Assembly (NCBI GenBank): GCA_050257395.1 | Contig: JBLMWU010000178.1 | Span: 1 to 16,981, forward strand | DNA from: JAIRTY01 sp050257395 | GTDB lineage: Bacteria; Actinomycetota; Actinomycetes; Streptosporangiales; Streptosporangiaceae | Reading direction: 5' to 3' | Length of the DNA: 16,981 nt | Shown here: piece after piece, positions 1-7,163 of the stretch | Layout: each line of letters begins with the position of its first letter | Position numbering within the stretch: the first letter of the stretch is position 1 | Notes under the pieces: model-generated | What the model was told of the DNA's origin: nothing | The model's input: the letters and a program-made list of their open reading frames with translations, nothing else | Databases searched by the model: none | Translations under genes and position numbers: made by a program

Positions 1-38
1 CCGCAAGTCCCGCCCGATTCACCCTTCCTTCCCCATTT

Positions 39-67
39 CGCGCGGGCCGCGCGGCGGATCTTTCCGC
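39..67 (-). terminator. Possible terminator of the ABC exporter operon
   Basis: Two adjacent perfect hairpins lie 48 to 76 bases past the last stop codon of the leftward ABC operon: CGCGCG-GGC-CGCGCG (39-53) and GCGGA-TCTT-TCCGC (54-67). Neither is followed by a clear T-run, which is common for terminators in GC-rich actinomycetes. The rest of 1-114 shows no gene. Termination is inferred from position and shape only. Confidence 0.35.
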
Positions 68-114
68 ATGAAAGGCCTTTACCGGGCGAGGAAACAAAGA
101 AAGGCGGGGCAGGC

Positions 115-1272
115 TCAGGCCACGGCGGCGGCGCGGCGCAGCCGCCAGGACGCCACGGAGATGAGCACGGCCGCGAACGCCAGCAGCACGCCGAGCTGGG
201 GCAGGACATCGGCCAGGTGCCCGCCGTGCCGGATCACGTCGGACAGCCCGCTGATCGCCCACGCGTGCGGGGTGAACTCGGCGACCCGCTGCATCGCCGG
301 CGAGAACAGCTCGATCGGCACCATGCACCCGCCCAGCGCGCCGAGCCCCAGGCCGAGCAGCAGCCCCATCCCGACTGCCTGCTGCTCAGTCCGCAGCGTT
401 GAGCCCAGCAGCATCCCGGCCCCGGCGCCCGCCAGCGCGATCGCGGTAAGCAGGGCGCCTGCCGCCAGCGGGTCACCCCACCGGACCCCGAACAGCAGCG
501 CCGAGCCAATCATGATCACCAGGCCCTGCAGCATCGCGACGGCGAAGCGCCCGATCCCCTGCCCCAGCACGATGGTGCGCGCACGGGTGGGCGTGGACAG
601 CATCCGGCGCACCACCCCGAGACGGCGGGCGTCGATGAGCGAGACCGAGCCGATCATCGACATGACGAAGATGAACAGGACCATTTCCGAGCTGGCGCCG
701 AGGTCGAACCGGCCCATCGTCTGGGGGAACAGCGCCCTGCCCACGGCCGTGGCCTGAACGCCGACCGCGGGCAGGGTCCGCGCGGTCCTGCTGGCGGCGC
801 GGACCGCCTCCCCGAACGGCATGACGCCGCGGGCAGCGGCCAGCCGGGCGGCCCGCAGCACAGCGCTCTGCCGGGCGACCGCCGACGACACCACCGTGGC
901 GAGCTGCATCTGGTCGGACCGGGCGAGGAAGGTCAGCCGCGCGTTCCGCCCGGCCCGCAGCGCCCGGTCGTAGCCGGCCGGGATGACCAGGCCGGCCTGC
1001 ACCTCGCCGCGCTGCACCGAGGCCAGCAAAGCGCTTTCGCTGCCGGCGCTGCTGACGCTGATCCCGGAGGTGTGCTCCAGCAGCCTGACCAGGCTTGCTC
1101 CCAGCGGACCCGACCGCGCGGACACGACTCCCACCTTCGGGGTCTGCGACCCGCCGAACGCCACCCCCAGCACCAGGATCATGAGCAGGGGGAAGAGGAA
1201 CAGGAAGAAGATGTTCATCCGGTACCGGAAGACCCGCCGGAATTCCAGCCCCACCATGGTCAGCGTCTTCAC
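115..1272 (-). CDS. ABC-2 type transporter permease (second permease of the operon)
   Basis: Integral membrane subunit of an ABC exporter, 385 residues. It has the ABC-2 permease layout: one N-terminal helix (about residues 19-40, rich in F and L), a long extracytoplasmic part (about 45-190), then five hydrophobic segments from about residue 195 to 378. The short motif DARRLGVVRRMLSTP after the second helix matches the cytoplasmic coupling loop typical of the family. The GTG start overlaps the stop of the upstream permease (GTGA, 1269-1272), so translation is probably coupled. It pairs with the neighbouring permease as a heterodimer, energised by the ATPase encoded upstream. The substrate cannot be read from sequence; relatives export drugs, lipids or polyketides. 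Family call is firm, substrate unknown. Confidence 0.88.
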   Translation of the reverse strand: MKTLTMVGLEFRRVFRYRMNIFFLFLFPLLMILVLGVAFGGSQTPKVGVVSARSGPLGASLVRLLEHTSGISVSSAGSESALLASVQRGEVQAGLVIPAGYDRALRAGRNARLTFLARSDQMQLATVVSSAVARQSAVLRAARLAAARGVMPFGEAVRAASRTARTLPAVGVQATAVGRALFPQTMGRFDLGASSEMVLFIFVMSMIGSVSLIDARRLGVVRRMLSTPTRARTIVLGQGIGRFAVAMLQGLVIMIGSALLFGVRWGDPLAAGALLTAIALAGAGAGMLLGSTLRTEQQAVGMGLLLGLGLGALGGCMVPIELFSPAMQRVAEFTPHAWAISGLSDVIRHGGHLADVLPQLGVLLAFAAVLISVASWRLRRAAAVA

Positions 1273-2447
1273 AGCCAGGTCACCCTCCGCAGGCGCAGCA
1301 GCCCGATGCCGCCGACCACGGCTGCGAACACGAGCATCGCGCCGGCCGCGGGCAGCGCCGCTGCCGGGCCCGCGCCGCTGGCGAGGTCCCCGAGCCCGCG
1401 CAGGAACCAGGCATGCGGCGTGAGCAGGCTCGCGCGCGCCAGGAACCCGCCGGCCTCGGAGACCGGGAAGAAGGTGCCGCCCAGCATCCCGAGGACCAGC
1501 GCGATGACCGTCTGCCAGTTGCCGGCCTGTTCCGATGTCTTCGCCAGGGTGGCCACCAGGATCACCACCGAGGTCGCCGCGGTCACCCCGGCCACCACCA
1601 GGATCGCCACCCCGAGTGGGTTGCCCCAGTGCGAGCCGAGGAACAGGCCGGTCGCGAGGATGAGCACGGTCATGCTGATGATGCCCAGCACGAAGCTGCT
1701 CAGGACCTTGCCCGCCACGACCGACTCCCGCCGGATGGGGGCGGCGAGCAGCCGGGCGAGTGTCCCTTCCTTGCGCTCGTCGAGCAGGCTGATCACGCCG
1801 AACTGGACCGTGAAGAACAGGAAGAACACGGCCATGCCCGCCGACACGTACGTCTTCGGGTCCAGTTCCTTCCGCTCCGCTGAGACGTTCGCCACCGAAA
1901 CGGGCGCTGGCAGCCGCGACGCCTGGGCGGCCAGGCCAGGCAGCGAGGCTGGGGACGGCGGGGATTCCGCGTGCGCAGCGGTGGCCACCGCCAGCCGGAC
2001 ACCGCCGAGATCCTGAGTGAAGCCGGTGGCCAGGGAACGGGCGACGCTGGCGGCTACCGGCTGGTCCACGTCCCCGATGACCCGCAGGTCCGCGGCCCCG
2101 CCGCCCTGCACCCGGCGGGAGAACCCGGCCGGGATCACGATCGCGGCGGCAGCGGTGCCCTGGTCCACCATGCGCCGTGCCTGGGCCGCGGTGGCGGCCC
2201 GGGACACGCGGATGACACCGTGGCGCTGCACTGGGCCGAGCACGTCCTGCCGGAACGACCGGGCGAGCGGGCCGTGGTCCAGGTCGGCCACGGCGATCCG
2301 GGCCGAGGTGACGGTGGCAGCCCGGCCGAGGGTGGCGCCCAGGGCCGCCGCGAGTGCGAGGGGAACGACGATGGCGAGCAGGATCGCCGAGGCGTCCCGC
2401 AGCCGCTGACGCAGATCCTTGCCCGCGATGAGCAGCGCCGCCCGCAT
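1269..2447 (-). CDS. ABC-2 type transporter permease (first permease of the operon)
   Basis: Membrane subunit of the same exporter, 392 residues with the start used here. The N-terminus (MRAALLIAGKDLRQRLRD) is followed by a helix at about 19-42, a large outside domain, then several helices from about residue 205 to 385. The loop SLLDERKEGTLARLLAAPI is the classic ABC-2 coupling element. The ATG at 2447 has GAGGG a few bases upstream and lies two bases after the ATPase stop. The frame is open for 68 more codons upstream, but that stretch reads as Arg/Gly-rich nonsense antisense-frame sequence inside the ATPase gene, so I exclude it. Its end overlaps the next permease by four bases. A heterodimer with that permease is likely; two distinct permeases with one ATPase is common in daunorubicin-type systems. 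Confidence 0.9.
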   Translation of the reverse strand: MRAALLIAGKDLRQRLRDASAILLAIVVPLALAAALGATLGRAATVTSARIAVADLDHGPLARSFRQDVLGPVQRHGVIRVSRAATAAQARRMVDQGTAAAAIVIPAGFSRRVQGGGAADLRVIGDVDQPVAASVARSLATGFTQDLGGVRLAVATAAHAESPPSPASLPGLAAQASRLPAPVSVANVSAERKELDPKTYVSAGMAVFFLFFTVQFGVISLLDERKEGTLARLLAAPIRRESVVAGKVLSSFVLGIISMTVLILATGLFLGSHWGNPLGVAILVVAGVTAATSVVILVATLAKTSEQAGNWQTVIALVLGMLGGTFFPVSEAGGFLARASLLTPHAWFLRGLGDLASGAGPAAALPAAGAMLVFAAVVGGIGLLRLRRVTWL

Positions 2448-2449
2448 CG

Positions 2450-3433
2450 TCAGTCCCTCAGTGCCCGGCCGGTCAGGTGCAGGAACACCGCTTCCAGGTT
2501 CGGCTCGGTGACCTCCACCGAGTTCACGTGCGCGCCAGCGGCGGCCGCGGTCTCCAGCAGCCGCGGCAGCGGCGCCCCGCCGTGCTCGGCGATCACGTCG
2601 ATCGCGGAGCCCGCGACGGCCGCCTGCCGCACGCCGGGGATGGCCGCGCACGCGCGGGCGGCTTCCGCCAGCGCGCCGGAGGCCTCCAGGTGCACCCGGT
2701 CCTGCTCCCCCACCAGCGCCACGAGCTCGCGCGGGGTGCCTTCCGCCTTGAGCCTGCCCTCGTCGATGATGCCGACGCGGTCACACAGCCGCTGCGCCTC
2801 TTCCATGTAGTGCGTGGTGTAGAGGACCGCCATGCCCGCCCGGGCCAGGGCCTCGACACTCTCGAGGATGGCGTTGCGGCTCTGCGGGTCCACACCGACC
2901 GTCGGCTCGTCAAGGATGAGCAGGCTGGGCTTGTGCAGCAGGCCGATTCCGATGTTCAGCCGGCGCTGCATCCCGCCGGAGTACTTCTTGGCCAGGTCCC
3001 CGCTGCGCGCCGCCAGGCCGACGGTGTCCAGGATCTCGCCGATCCGCTGGCGGGCGGCCCTTCCCCGGAGGCCGTACAGGCTGGCGAAGAACCGCAGGTT
3101 CTCCCGGCCGGTCAGGTCAGGGTAGATCGCGACCTCCTGCGGCACGTACCCGCACAGCGCCTTCACGCCCACGCTGGTGGGGGTCATCGGCTGCCCGGCG
3201 ATGAGGACCTGCCCCGCGTCCGGGTCCAGCAGGCCGGCCACCATCGAGATGGTCGTGGTCTTGCCCGCCCCGTTCGGCCCGAGCAGCCCGTAGGTTTCGC
3301 CGGGCGCTATGGACAGGCTGACCCCGTCCACCGCGACCAGATCACCGAAGGCCTTGCGGAGATCGCGGCACACCAGTACCGGCACGGCCGTGGCTGACTC
3401 CCGGACATCAGCGGCCTGTTTCACCGGGGCCAT
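2450..3433 (-). CDS. ABC transporter ATP-binding protein, DrrA/daunorubicin-resistance type
   Basis: Cytoplasmic ATPase that powers the two downstream permeases, 327 residues. Motifs in order: Walker A GPNGAGKT (52-59), Q-loop in YVPQE (Q99), signature YSGGMQ (151-156), Walker B LLILDEP (171-177) and the H-loop in YTTHYMEE (H208). A C-terminal extension of about 90 residues follows, as in DrrA-like exporters. I chose the ATG at 3433 because AGGAGG stands seven bases upstream; a further in-frame start at 3529 would add 32 residues that have no family features and would run through the leader inverted repeat. This is the first gene of a three-gene operon. No regulator gene is adjacent, so control may act through the leader repeat (3480-3513). 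The exported substrate is unknown. Confidence 0.93.
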   Translation of the reverse strand: MAPVKQAADVRESATAVPVLVCRDLRKAFGDLVAVDGVSLSIAPGETYGLLGPNGAGKTTTISMVAGLLDPDAGQVLIAGQPMTPTSVGVKALCGYVPQEVAIYPDLTGRENLRFFASLYGLRGRAARQRIGEILDTVGLAARSGDLAKKYSGGMQRRLNIGIGLLHKPSLLILDEPTVGVDPQSRNAILESVEALARAGMAVLYTTHYMEEAQRLCDRVGIIDEGRLKAEGTPRELVALVGEQDRVHLEASGALAEAARACAAIPGVRQAAVAGSAIDVIAEHGGAPLPRLLETAAAAGAHVNSVEVTEPNLEAVFLHLTGRALRD

Positions 3434-3479
3434 GACTGCCTCCTGCGCAGCAGAGGACGCGCCCCGCGGCCACGCCTCT

Positions 3480-3513
3480 GCACCCAGGCTTCGCCCCGGA
3501 CCCGCCTGGGTGC
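3480..3513. promoter_or_regulatory. Inverted repeat in the leader of the ABC exporter operon
   Basis: Perfect 10-bp arms GCACCCAGGC and GCCTGGGTGC are separated by 14 bases. With one bulged C the pairing extends by three more base pairs (TCT with AGA). The element lies 46 bases upstream of the ATPase ATG, between it and the terminator of the PEP carboxykinase gene. It could be an operator for an unlinked regulator or a leader-RNA hairpin; the sequence does not decide. I saw no convincing -35/-10 pair nearby. Confidence 0.4.
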
Positions 3514-3578
3514 CAGAGACGAACGTCATCCCGCCCAGGACCCTTGGCCTGTGGAGCAGAGCACGCCCGCAGACAGCA

Positions 3579-3616
3579 CGCGGCTGGCGGCCGCCTCCCG
3601 GCGGGCGCCAGCCGCG
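3579..3616 (-). terminator. Long hairpin terminator after PEP carboxykinase
   Basis: Arms of 17 bases (3579-3595 and 3600-3616) pair at 16 of 17 positions around a four-base loop (TCCC). The hairpin starts 17 bases past the stop codon of the leftward PEP carboxykinase gene. It should stop read-through into the exporter operon. There is no T-run, as is usual in GC-rich actinomycetes. Confidence 0.7.
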
Positions 3617-3632
3617 ATGTCCTCAGGCCGGG

Positions 3633-5447
3633 TCAGCCCAGCCGGGCGACCAGGTCGTCGTGGAGCTCCCACAGCCGGTCCGGCAAATGCCGGTGGAAGG
3701 TCCGGAAGAACTCGGGCATGTTCTCCGCTTCCAGCTTCCACGCCTCGGTGTCCACCGACAGCAGCAGCGCCAGGTCGGACCAGGTGAGGCCCAGGCCCGC
3801 CACGTCCAGCGAGCCGGGTGCCGGCAGGTTGCCGATCGGCGTCTCCATCGCGCTCGCGTCGCCGCTGAGCCGCTGGACGATCCACTTGATCACGCGGCTG
3901 TTCTCGCCGAAGCCGGGCCACACGAACCGGCCGCTGGTGTCCTTGCGGAACCAGTTCACGTAGTAGATGCGGGGCAGCTTCGCCGGGTCGGCGCCAGCAC
4001 CGATCCGGAGCCAGTGCGCGAAGTAGTTGCCCATGTTGTAGCCGCAGAACGGCAGCATGGCGAACGGGTCGTGCCGCAGCTCACCGACCTTGCCCTCGGC
4101 CGCGGCGGTCTTCTCCGACGCCACGTTGGCGCCGAGGAACACGCCGTGGTCCCAGCCGAAGGACTCGATCACCAGCGGCACGCTGCTGGCCCGCCGCCCG
4201 CCGAACAGGATGGCCGAGATCGGCACCCCGGCGGGGTCGTCCCACTCCGGCGCGATGCTCGGGCACTGCGACGCCGGGGTGGTGAACCGGGCGTTGGGGT
4301 GCGCGGCGGGCTCGGCCGAGTCCGGCGTCCAGTCGCGCCCCTTCCAGTCGGTCAGGTGCGCGGGCGGCTCCTCGGTCAGGCCCTCCCACCACACGTCGCC
4401 GTCGTCGGTGAGCGCGACGTTGGTGAAGATGCTGTTGCCCCACATGGACGCGACGGCATTGGGGTTGGTCTTCATGCCGGTGCCGGGCGCGACACCGAAG
4501 AAGCCGGCCTCCGGGTTGATCGCGTACAGCCGGCCGTCCGCGCCGAACCGCATCCAGCAGATGTCGTCCCCGATGGTCTCGACCTGCCAGCCAGGCACGG
4601 TCGGCTGCAGCATGGCCAGGTTGGTCTTGCCGCAGGCGGAGGGGAAGGCCCCGGCCAGGTAGCGCGGTTCCCCGTCCGGCGGCGTGACCTTGAGGATGAG
4701 CATGTGCTCGGCCAGCCAGCCCTCGTCGCGGGCCATGACCGAGGCGATCCGCAGCGCGTAGCACTTCTTGCCGAGCAGGGCGTTGCCGCCGTACCCGGAG
4801 CCGTAGGACCAGATCTCCCGGGTCTCGGGGAAGTGCGAGATGTACTTGGTCTTGTTGCAGGGCCAGGGCACGTCCTGCTGGCCCGGCGCGAGCGGGGCGC
4901 CGACGGTGTGGACGGCCTTGACGAACTCGCCGGACTCCTCGATGGCGCGCAGCGCTTCCGTCCCCATCCGGGTCATGATCTTCATGGACACGGCCACATA
5001 CGCCGAGTCGGTGATCTCGACGCCGAGCTTGGAGATGGGGCTGCCGATCGGGCCCATCGAGAACGGGACCACGTACATGGTCCGGCCGCGCATGCAGCCG
5101 TCGAAGATCTCGCTGAACGTCTTGCGCATCTCCCCGGGCGCGATCCAGTTGTTGGTGGGGCCGGCGTCCTCCTCCCGCTCCGAGCAGATGAAGGTGCGGT
5201 CCTCGACCCGCGCCACGTCGCCGGGGTCCGATGCGCAGTAGAAGCTGTTCGGGCGCAGGTCAGGGTTGAGCCGGGTGAAGGTGCCGTTTTCGACGAGCAG
5301 GCTGGTCAGCCGCTCCCATTCCGCTTCCGAACCGTCGCACCAGACGATACTGTCCGGCTTGGTGAGTTCCGCGATGTCCTGGACCCACTGCTCCAGTTCG
5401 GGAAGGTCCGTAGCCGCCTCGTCACCCAATACGCCTGCGCTCGTCAA
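3633..5447 (-). CDS. pckG: Phosphoenolpyruvate carboxykinase (GTP)
   Basis: Cytosolic enzyme converting oxaloacetate and GTP to phosphoenolpyruvate, CO2 and GDP (EC 4.1.1.32), the first committed step of gluconeogenesis. At 604 residues it is full length for the GTP class. Visible motifs: substrate-binding VARVEDRT (78-85), SYGSGYGGNALLGKKCYALRIAS region (214-236) carrying the metal-binding lysines, H248 in GWLAEHMLIL, the P-loop FPSACGKTN (268-276) with the reactive cysteine C272, and the kinase-2 motif TIGDDICWM (291-299). These are diagnostic for the GTP rather than the ATP class. The start is a TTG at 5447 preceded by AGGGAGA about eight bases upstream; a second TTG six codons later is an alternative. 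The gene is monocistronic, closed by a strong hairpin. The intergenic palindrome at 5615-5626 may control it. Confidence 0.97.
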   Translation of the reverse strand: MTSAGVLGDEAATDLPELEQWVQDIAELTKPDSIVWCDGSEAEWERLTSLLVENGTFTRLNPDLRPNSFYCASDPGDVARVEDRTFICSEREEDAGPTNNWIAPGEMRKTFSEIFDGCMRGRTMYVVPFSMGPIGSPISKLGVEITDSAYVAVSMKIMTRMGTEALRAIEESGEFVKAVHTVGAPLAPGQQDVPWPCNKTKYISHFPETREIWSYGSGYGGNALLGKKCYALRIASVMARDEGWLAEHMLILKVTPPDGEPRYLAGAFPSACGKTNLAMLQPTVPGWQVETIGDDICWMRFGADGRLYAINPEAGFFGVAPGTGMKTNPNAVASMWGNSIFTNVALTDDGDVWWEGLTEEPPAHLTDWKGRDWTPDSAEPAAHPNARFTTPASQCPSIAPEWDDPAGVPISAILFGGRRASSVPLVIESFGWDHGVFLGANVASEKTAAAEGKVGELRHDPFAMLPFCGYNMGNYFAHWLRIGAGADPAKLPRIYYVNWFRKDTSGRFVWPGFGENSRVIKWIVQRLSGDASAMETPIGNLPAPGSLDVAGLGLTWSDLALLLSVDTEAWKLEAENMPEFFRTFHRHLPDRLWELHDDLVARLG

Positions 5448-5614
5448 AGTTCTCTCCCTGGGGTCGCTAATCAGGCCCCGCGCGCGGTCGGGTCCGCAGG
5501 CAGGCCCTGGCCGACGGTTACGGCTAAGGCACCCTATTGTCCGTTACCCCTCCGGCAAGGACAAGGGCGCGGGCTGTCTATCTAATGTGACTCCGAACAC
5601 GTCACTTCTCCAAT

Positions 5615-5638
5615 AGGTCTAGACCTTCGGTCTGAACC
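5615..5638. promoter_or_regulatory. GntR/HutC-type (DasR-like) operator, two half-overlapping palindromes
   Basis: AGGTCTAGACCT (5615-5626) is a perfect 12-bp palindrome and contains GTCTAGAC, which fits the HutC-subfamily core GTMTAKAC and the centre of the DasR element (TGGTCTAGACCA). A weaker second copy, GGTCTGAACC (5629-5638), follows with centres 13 bases apart. The element sits in the 277-base divergent region, 168 bases before the PEP carboxykinase start and about 87 before the DUF4405-like gene. The rest of 5448-5724 contains no gene; an imperfect repeat pair GGTTACGG/CCGTTACC is at about 5515-5550. Assignment to a regulator is inference. Confidence 0.5.
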
Positions 5639-5724
5639 ACCGGGAAATCCGCACCCGGGAGGGTACGACTTAGGGACTACCCGCGTTCGGTGAAACTCAG
5701 ACCGGCGCCCGATGCCCGCGGGGG

Positions 5725-6315
5725 GTGCCCGGCGGCAGGCTTGGCCTTGTGAGCCATGCCCCTGACCAGCACCTCGCCCCCGCGGCCGGAACGGTGCCCG
5801 CGCTCTCCCGGGGAAACGGCGCCGCCGTCACCGGCCGCCGCCGGCGGATTTACTCGCGCAGCGGGCTGGACTTCTGGTTTGACGCCGTCCTGCTGGCCGC
5901 ATACACGCTGGCCTACAGCATAGGATTCACTGGGCTCGCTATTCATGAATGGATCGGTATCGCTCTGGGCCTGGCACTCCTGGTGCATTTCGCCGTGCAC
6001 TGGGACTGGGTGGCCCGCACCACCCGCAGGCTGCTGGCCCGGCGCGGCCGGGACCGGCTGGTCTGGCTGGTCAACCTGGCGCTGCTGGTCTCCATGACGC
6101 TGTGCGTGACGTCGGGGATCCTGATATCCCAGGTGGCGCTCAGATCGCTGGGGCTCAGCGTCCCCGGCGGCGGGTTCTGGGCCGGGCTGCACGGCATCAC
6201 CGCCGGGCTGACCCTCGGCCTGGTGCCCGTGCACGCGGCGCTGCGGTGGCGCTGGGTCGCCGGGGTGGGCCGCCGCCTCCTCGGGCGGCGGAGCCAGGCC
6301 CGGGGCGTGCGGTGA
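5725..6315 (+). CDS. DUF4405-like four-helix membrane protein (cytochrome b-like)
   Basis: Small integral membrane protein, 196 residues. After an about 45-residue basic, non-conserved-looking N-terminus come four helices at roughly 50-71, 75-96, 112-136 and 152-172. Histidines fall in or next to the helices (H74, H88, H92, H156, H170), and the pattern FWFDAVLLAAYTLAYS followed by WIGIALGLALLVHFAVHWDW resembles the DUF4405 family, which is thought to be related to haem-binding cytochrome b561-like proteins. Haem binding is inferred, not shown. The GTG at 5725 follows a G-run; GTG at 5749 is an alternative, as no start has a textbook ribosome binding site. Its stop overlaps the next gene by four bases (GTGA), so the two are likely made together. 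Confidence 0.75.
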   Translation: MPGGRLGLVSHAPDQHLAPAAGTVPALSRGNGAAVTGRRRRIYSRSGLDFWFDAVLLAAYTLAYSIGFTGLAIHEWIGIALGLALLVHFAVHWDWVARTTRRLLARRGRDRLVWLVNLALLVSMTLCVTSGILISQVALRSLGLSVPGGGFWAGLHGITAGLTLGLVPVHAALRWRWVAGVGRRLLGRRSQARGVR

Positions 6316-6638
6316 GGTTCCTGCGGCAGCTGGCCGCGGCCACGGTCACGGTCGCCGTCATCGTCGCGCTGGGGGTGGCCTGGGCGCATGCCAGCGGGCC
6401 AGGCGGGCACGGCCCGGGGCCGGCCGCGGGCGCCCCGCAGAAGTTCCGGGTGCTGCACGGCACGATGGCGAGCGGCCGGGCCGTCCCCGCCCGGGCCCGG
6501 GTGGACGGCGGGCTCAGCCTGGCCAGTGCCCGGAGCCTGGTGCGGACCGCGGCCGCCGAAACCATCCTCATCACGGCCGTGGTCACGGTCAGCGCTGCCC
6601 GGCGCGGCCGCGCCAGGCGCCGCCGCGCGCTGAGCTGA
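6312..6638 (+). CDS. Small two-helix membrane protein coupled to the DUF4405-like gene
   Basis: A 108-residue protein that starts with GTG inside the stop region of the preceding gene (GTGA overlap, 6312-6315). It begins with a signal-anchor-like segment (LAAATVTVAVIVALGVAWAHA, about 7-26 including flanks), continues with a Gly/Pro/His-rich stretch (27-45), a short soluble part, a second hydrophobic segment (83-95) and a very basic tail (RRGRARRRR). The frame is open well upstream, but that part is antisense-like sequence of the overlapping gene. The layout suggests two membrane passes with the middle outside. I do not recognise a family. Coupling to the four-helix protein suggests a partner subunit. 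A hairpin right after the stop closes the operon. Confidence 0.6.
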   Translation: MRFLRQLAAATVTVAVIVALGVAWAHASGPGGHGPGPAAGAPQKFRVLHGTMASGRAVPARARVDGGLSLASARSLVRTAAAETILITAVVTVSAARRGRARRRRALS

Positions 6639-6641
6639 GCA

Positions 6642-6656
6642 GCGGCCCCGGGCCGC
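6642..6656 (+). terminator. Hairpin after the two-gene membrane operon
   Basis: A perfect GCGGCC-CCG-GGCCGC hairpin begins three bases after the stop codon at 6638. The stem is six base pairs with a three-base loop and is followed by GATTGTG rather than a T-run. Position right behind the stop supports a terminator role. Confidence 0.5.
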
Positions 6657-6737
6657 GATTGTGCCGGGCGTTTAATCCTGGTCTGGTGCGGTTTATGCCC
6701 GGTACCACCATACTGAGGGGATGTTTCAAAGGAATGG

Positions 6738-7163
6738 GTGCAGGCCGAGGCCGTGATCCTCGACGAGCTGAGCTACGGGAACGTGGTTGACAGGGATTTT
6801 CACGGTGTGGATTGGGCCCATTACAAATACATTCTGGAAGTCCGGCCGTCCGGCGAAGCCCCGTTCCGGGTCGAGACCAAGGTGAAGGTGCCTATCTTTT
6901 CCTCACCGTCACAGGGCGACACGGTCAGCGTCACCTTCGACCCGAAGAGCCACCAGGCCGAGGTCCGCAGCCCGTGCCCTGACGCCGCCGCGGGCGGTCA
7001 GGGGGTCAGGCCGGTGGGCTTGTGCTCACCCATGGACCAGTACTCGAACAGGCCGTGGCCCACGGCCGGGCCGCCTTCGCCGTCCGCGGAGCATTCGAAC
7101 CGCGCGACGCTGTCCACCATGCCCCACATCCGGGCCCGGTCCTCGTCCCTGGCCAGGTCGTAG
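6738..7163 (+). CDS. Small beta-rich protein with a probable non-native C-terminal extension
   Basis: The GTG start at 6738 is preceded by AAAGGA four bases upstream. Residues 1-80 read as a coherent small domain: a repeated beta pattern with VILDELSYGN, YILEVRPSGEAPFRVETKVKV and GDTVSVTFDPKSHQAEV. This resembles the short actinobacterial domain often seen alone or in front of SHOCT-type tails, which has a strand-turn-strand layout ending in 'GDTVxVxYDP'. From about residue 81 on (CPDAAAGG...) the protein becomes Ser/Pro/Arg-rich and lies antisense to the last 166 bases of the convergent gene, beyond a hairpin at 6977-7003. The natural protein probably ended near residue 82; the present stop at 7163 may reflect loss of the original one. 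Function unknown. Confidence 0.6.
   Translation: MQAEAVILDELSYGNVVDRDFHGVDWAHYKYILEVRPSGEAPFRVETKVKVPIFSSPSQGDTVSVTFDPKSHQAEVRSPCPDAAAGGQGVRPVGLCSPMDQYSNRPWPTAGPPSPSAEHSNRATLSTMPHIRARSSSLARS
6977..7003. terminator. Hairpin at the convergent gene ends, spanning a stop codon
   Basis: CCCTGA-CG-CCGCC-GCG-GGCGG-TCAGGG forms an 11-bp stem with a two-base bulge. It contains the stop codon (TCA at 6998-7000 on this strand) of the leftward lipocalin-like gene. It lies exactly where the conserved part of the rightward small protein ends, so it could terminate both transcripts. Confidence 0.45.

Noticed and set aside
2448..2651. A 68-residue N-terminal extension of the first permease
   Set aside because: It would lie inside the ATPase gene; the ATG at 2447 has its own GAGGG site and begins the family-typical N-terminus.
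3434..3529. A 32-residue N-terminal extension of the ABC ATPase
   Set aside because: The internal ATG at 3433 has an excellent AGGAGG, and the extension overlaps the leader inverted repeat and has no family features.
3309..5585. A 758-codon rightward open frame antisense to PEP carboxykinase
   Set aside because: It is a GC-rich shadow frame: no domain, Arg/Gly/His-rich composition, and it covers the real PEP carboxykinase with all its motifs on the other strand.
5642..5672. GGGAAA...GTAC as a SigR-type promoter of the DUF4405-like gene
   Set aside because: The -35 differs from GGAAT and the spacer is about 15 bases instead of 18-19.
5949..6311. Upstream part of the frame that ends at 6638
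   Set aside because: This part overlaps the four-helix protein in another frame and is Arg/Gly/Pro-rich; only the portion from GTG 6312 looks like a protein.
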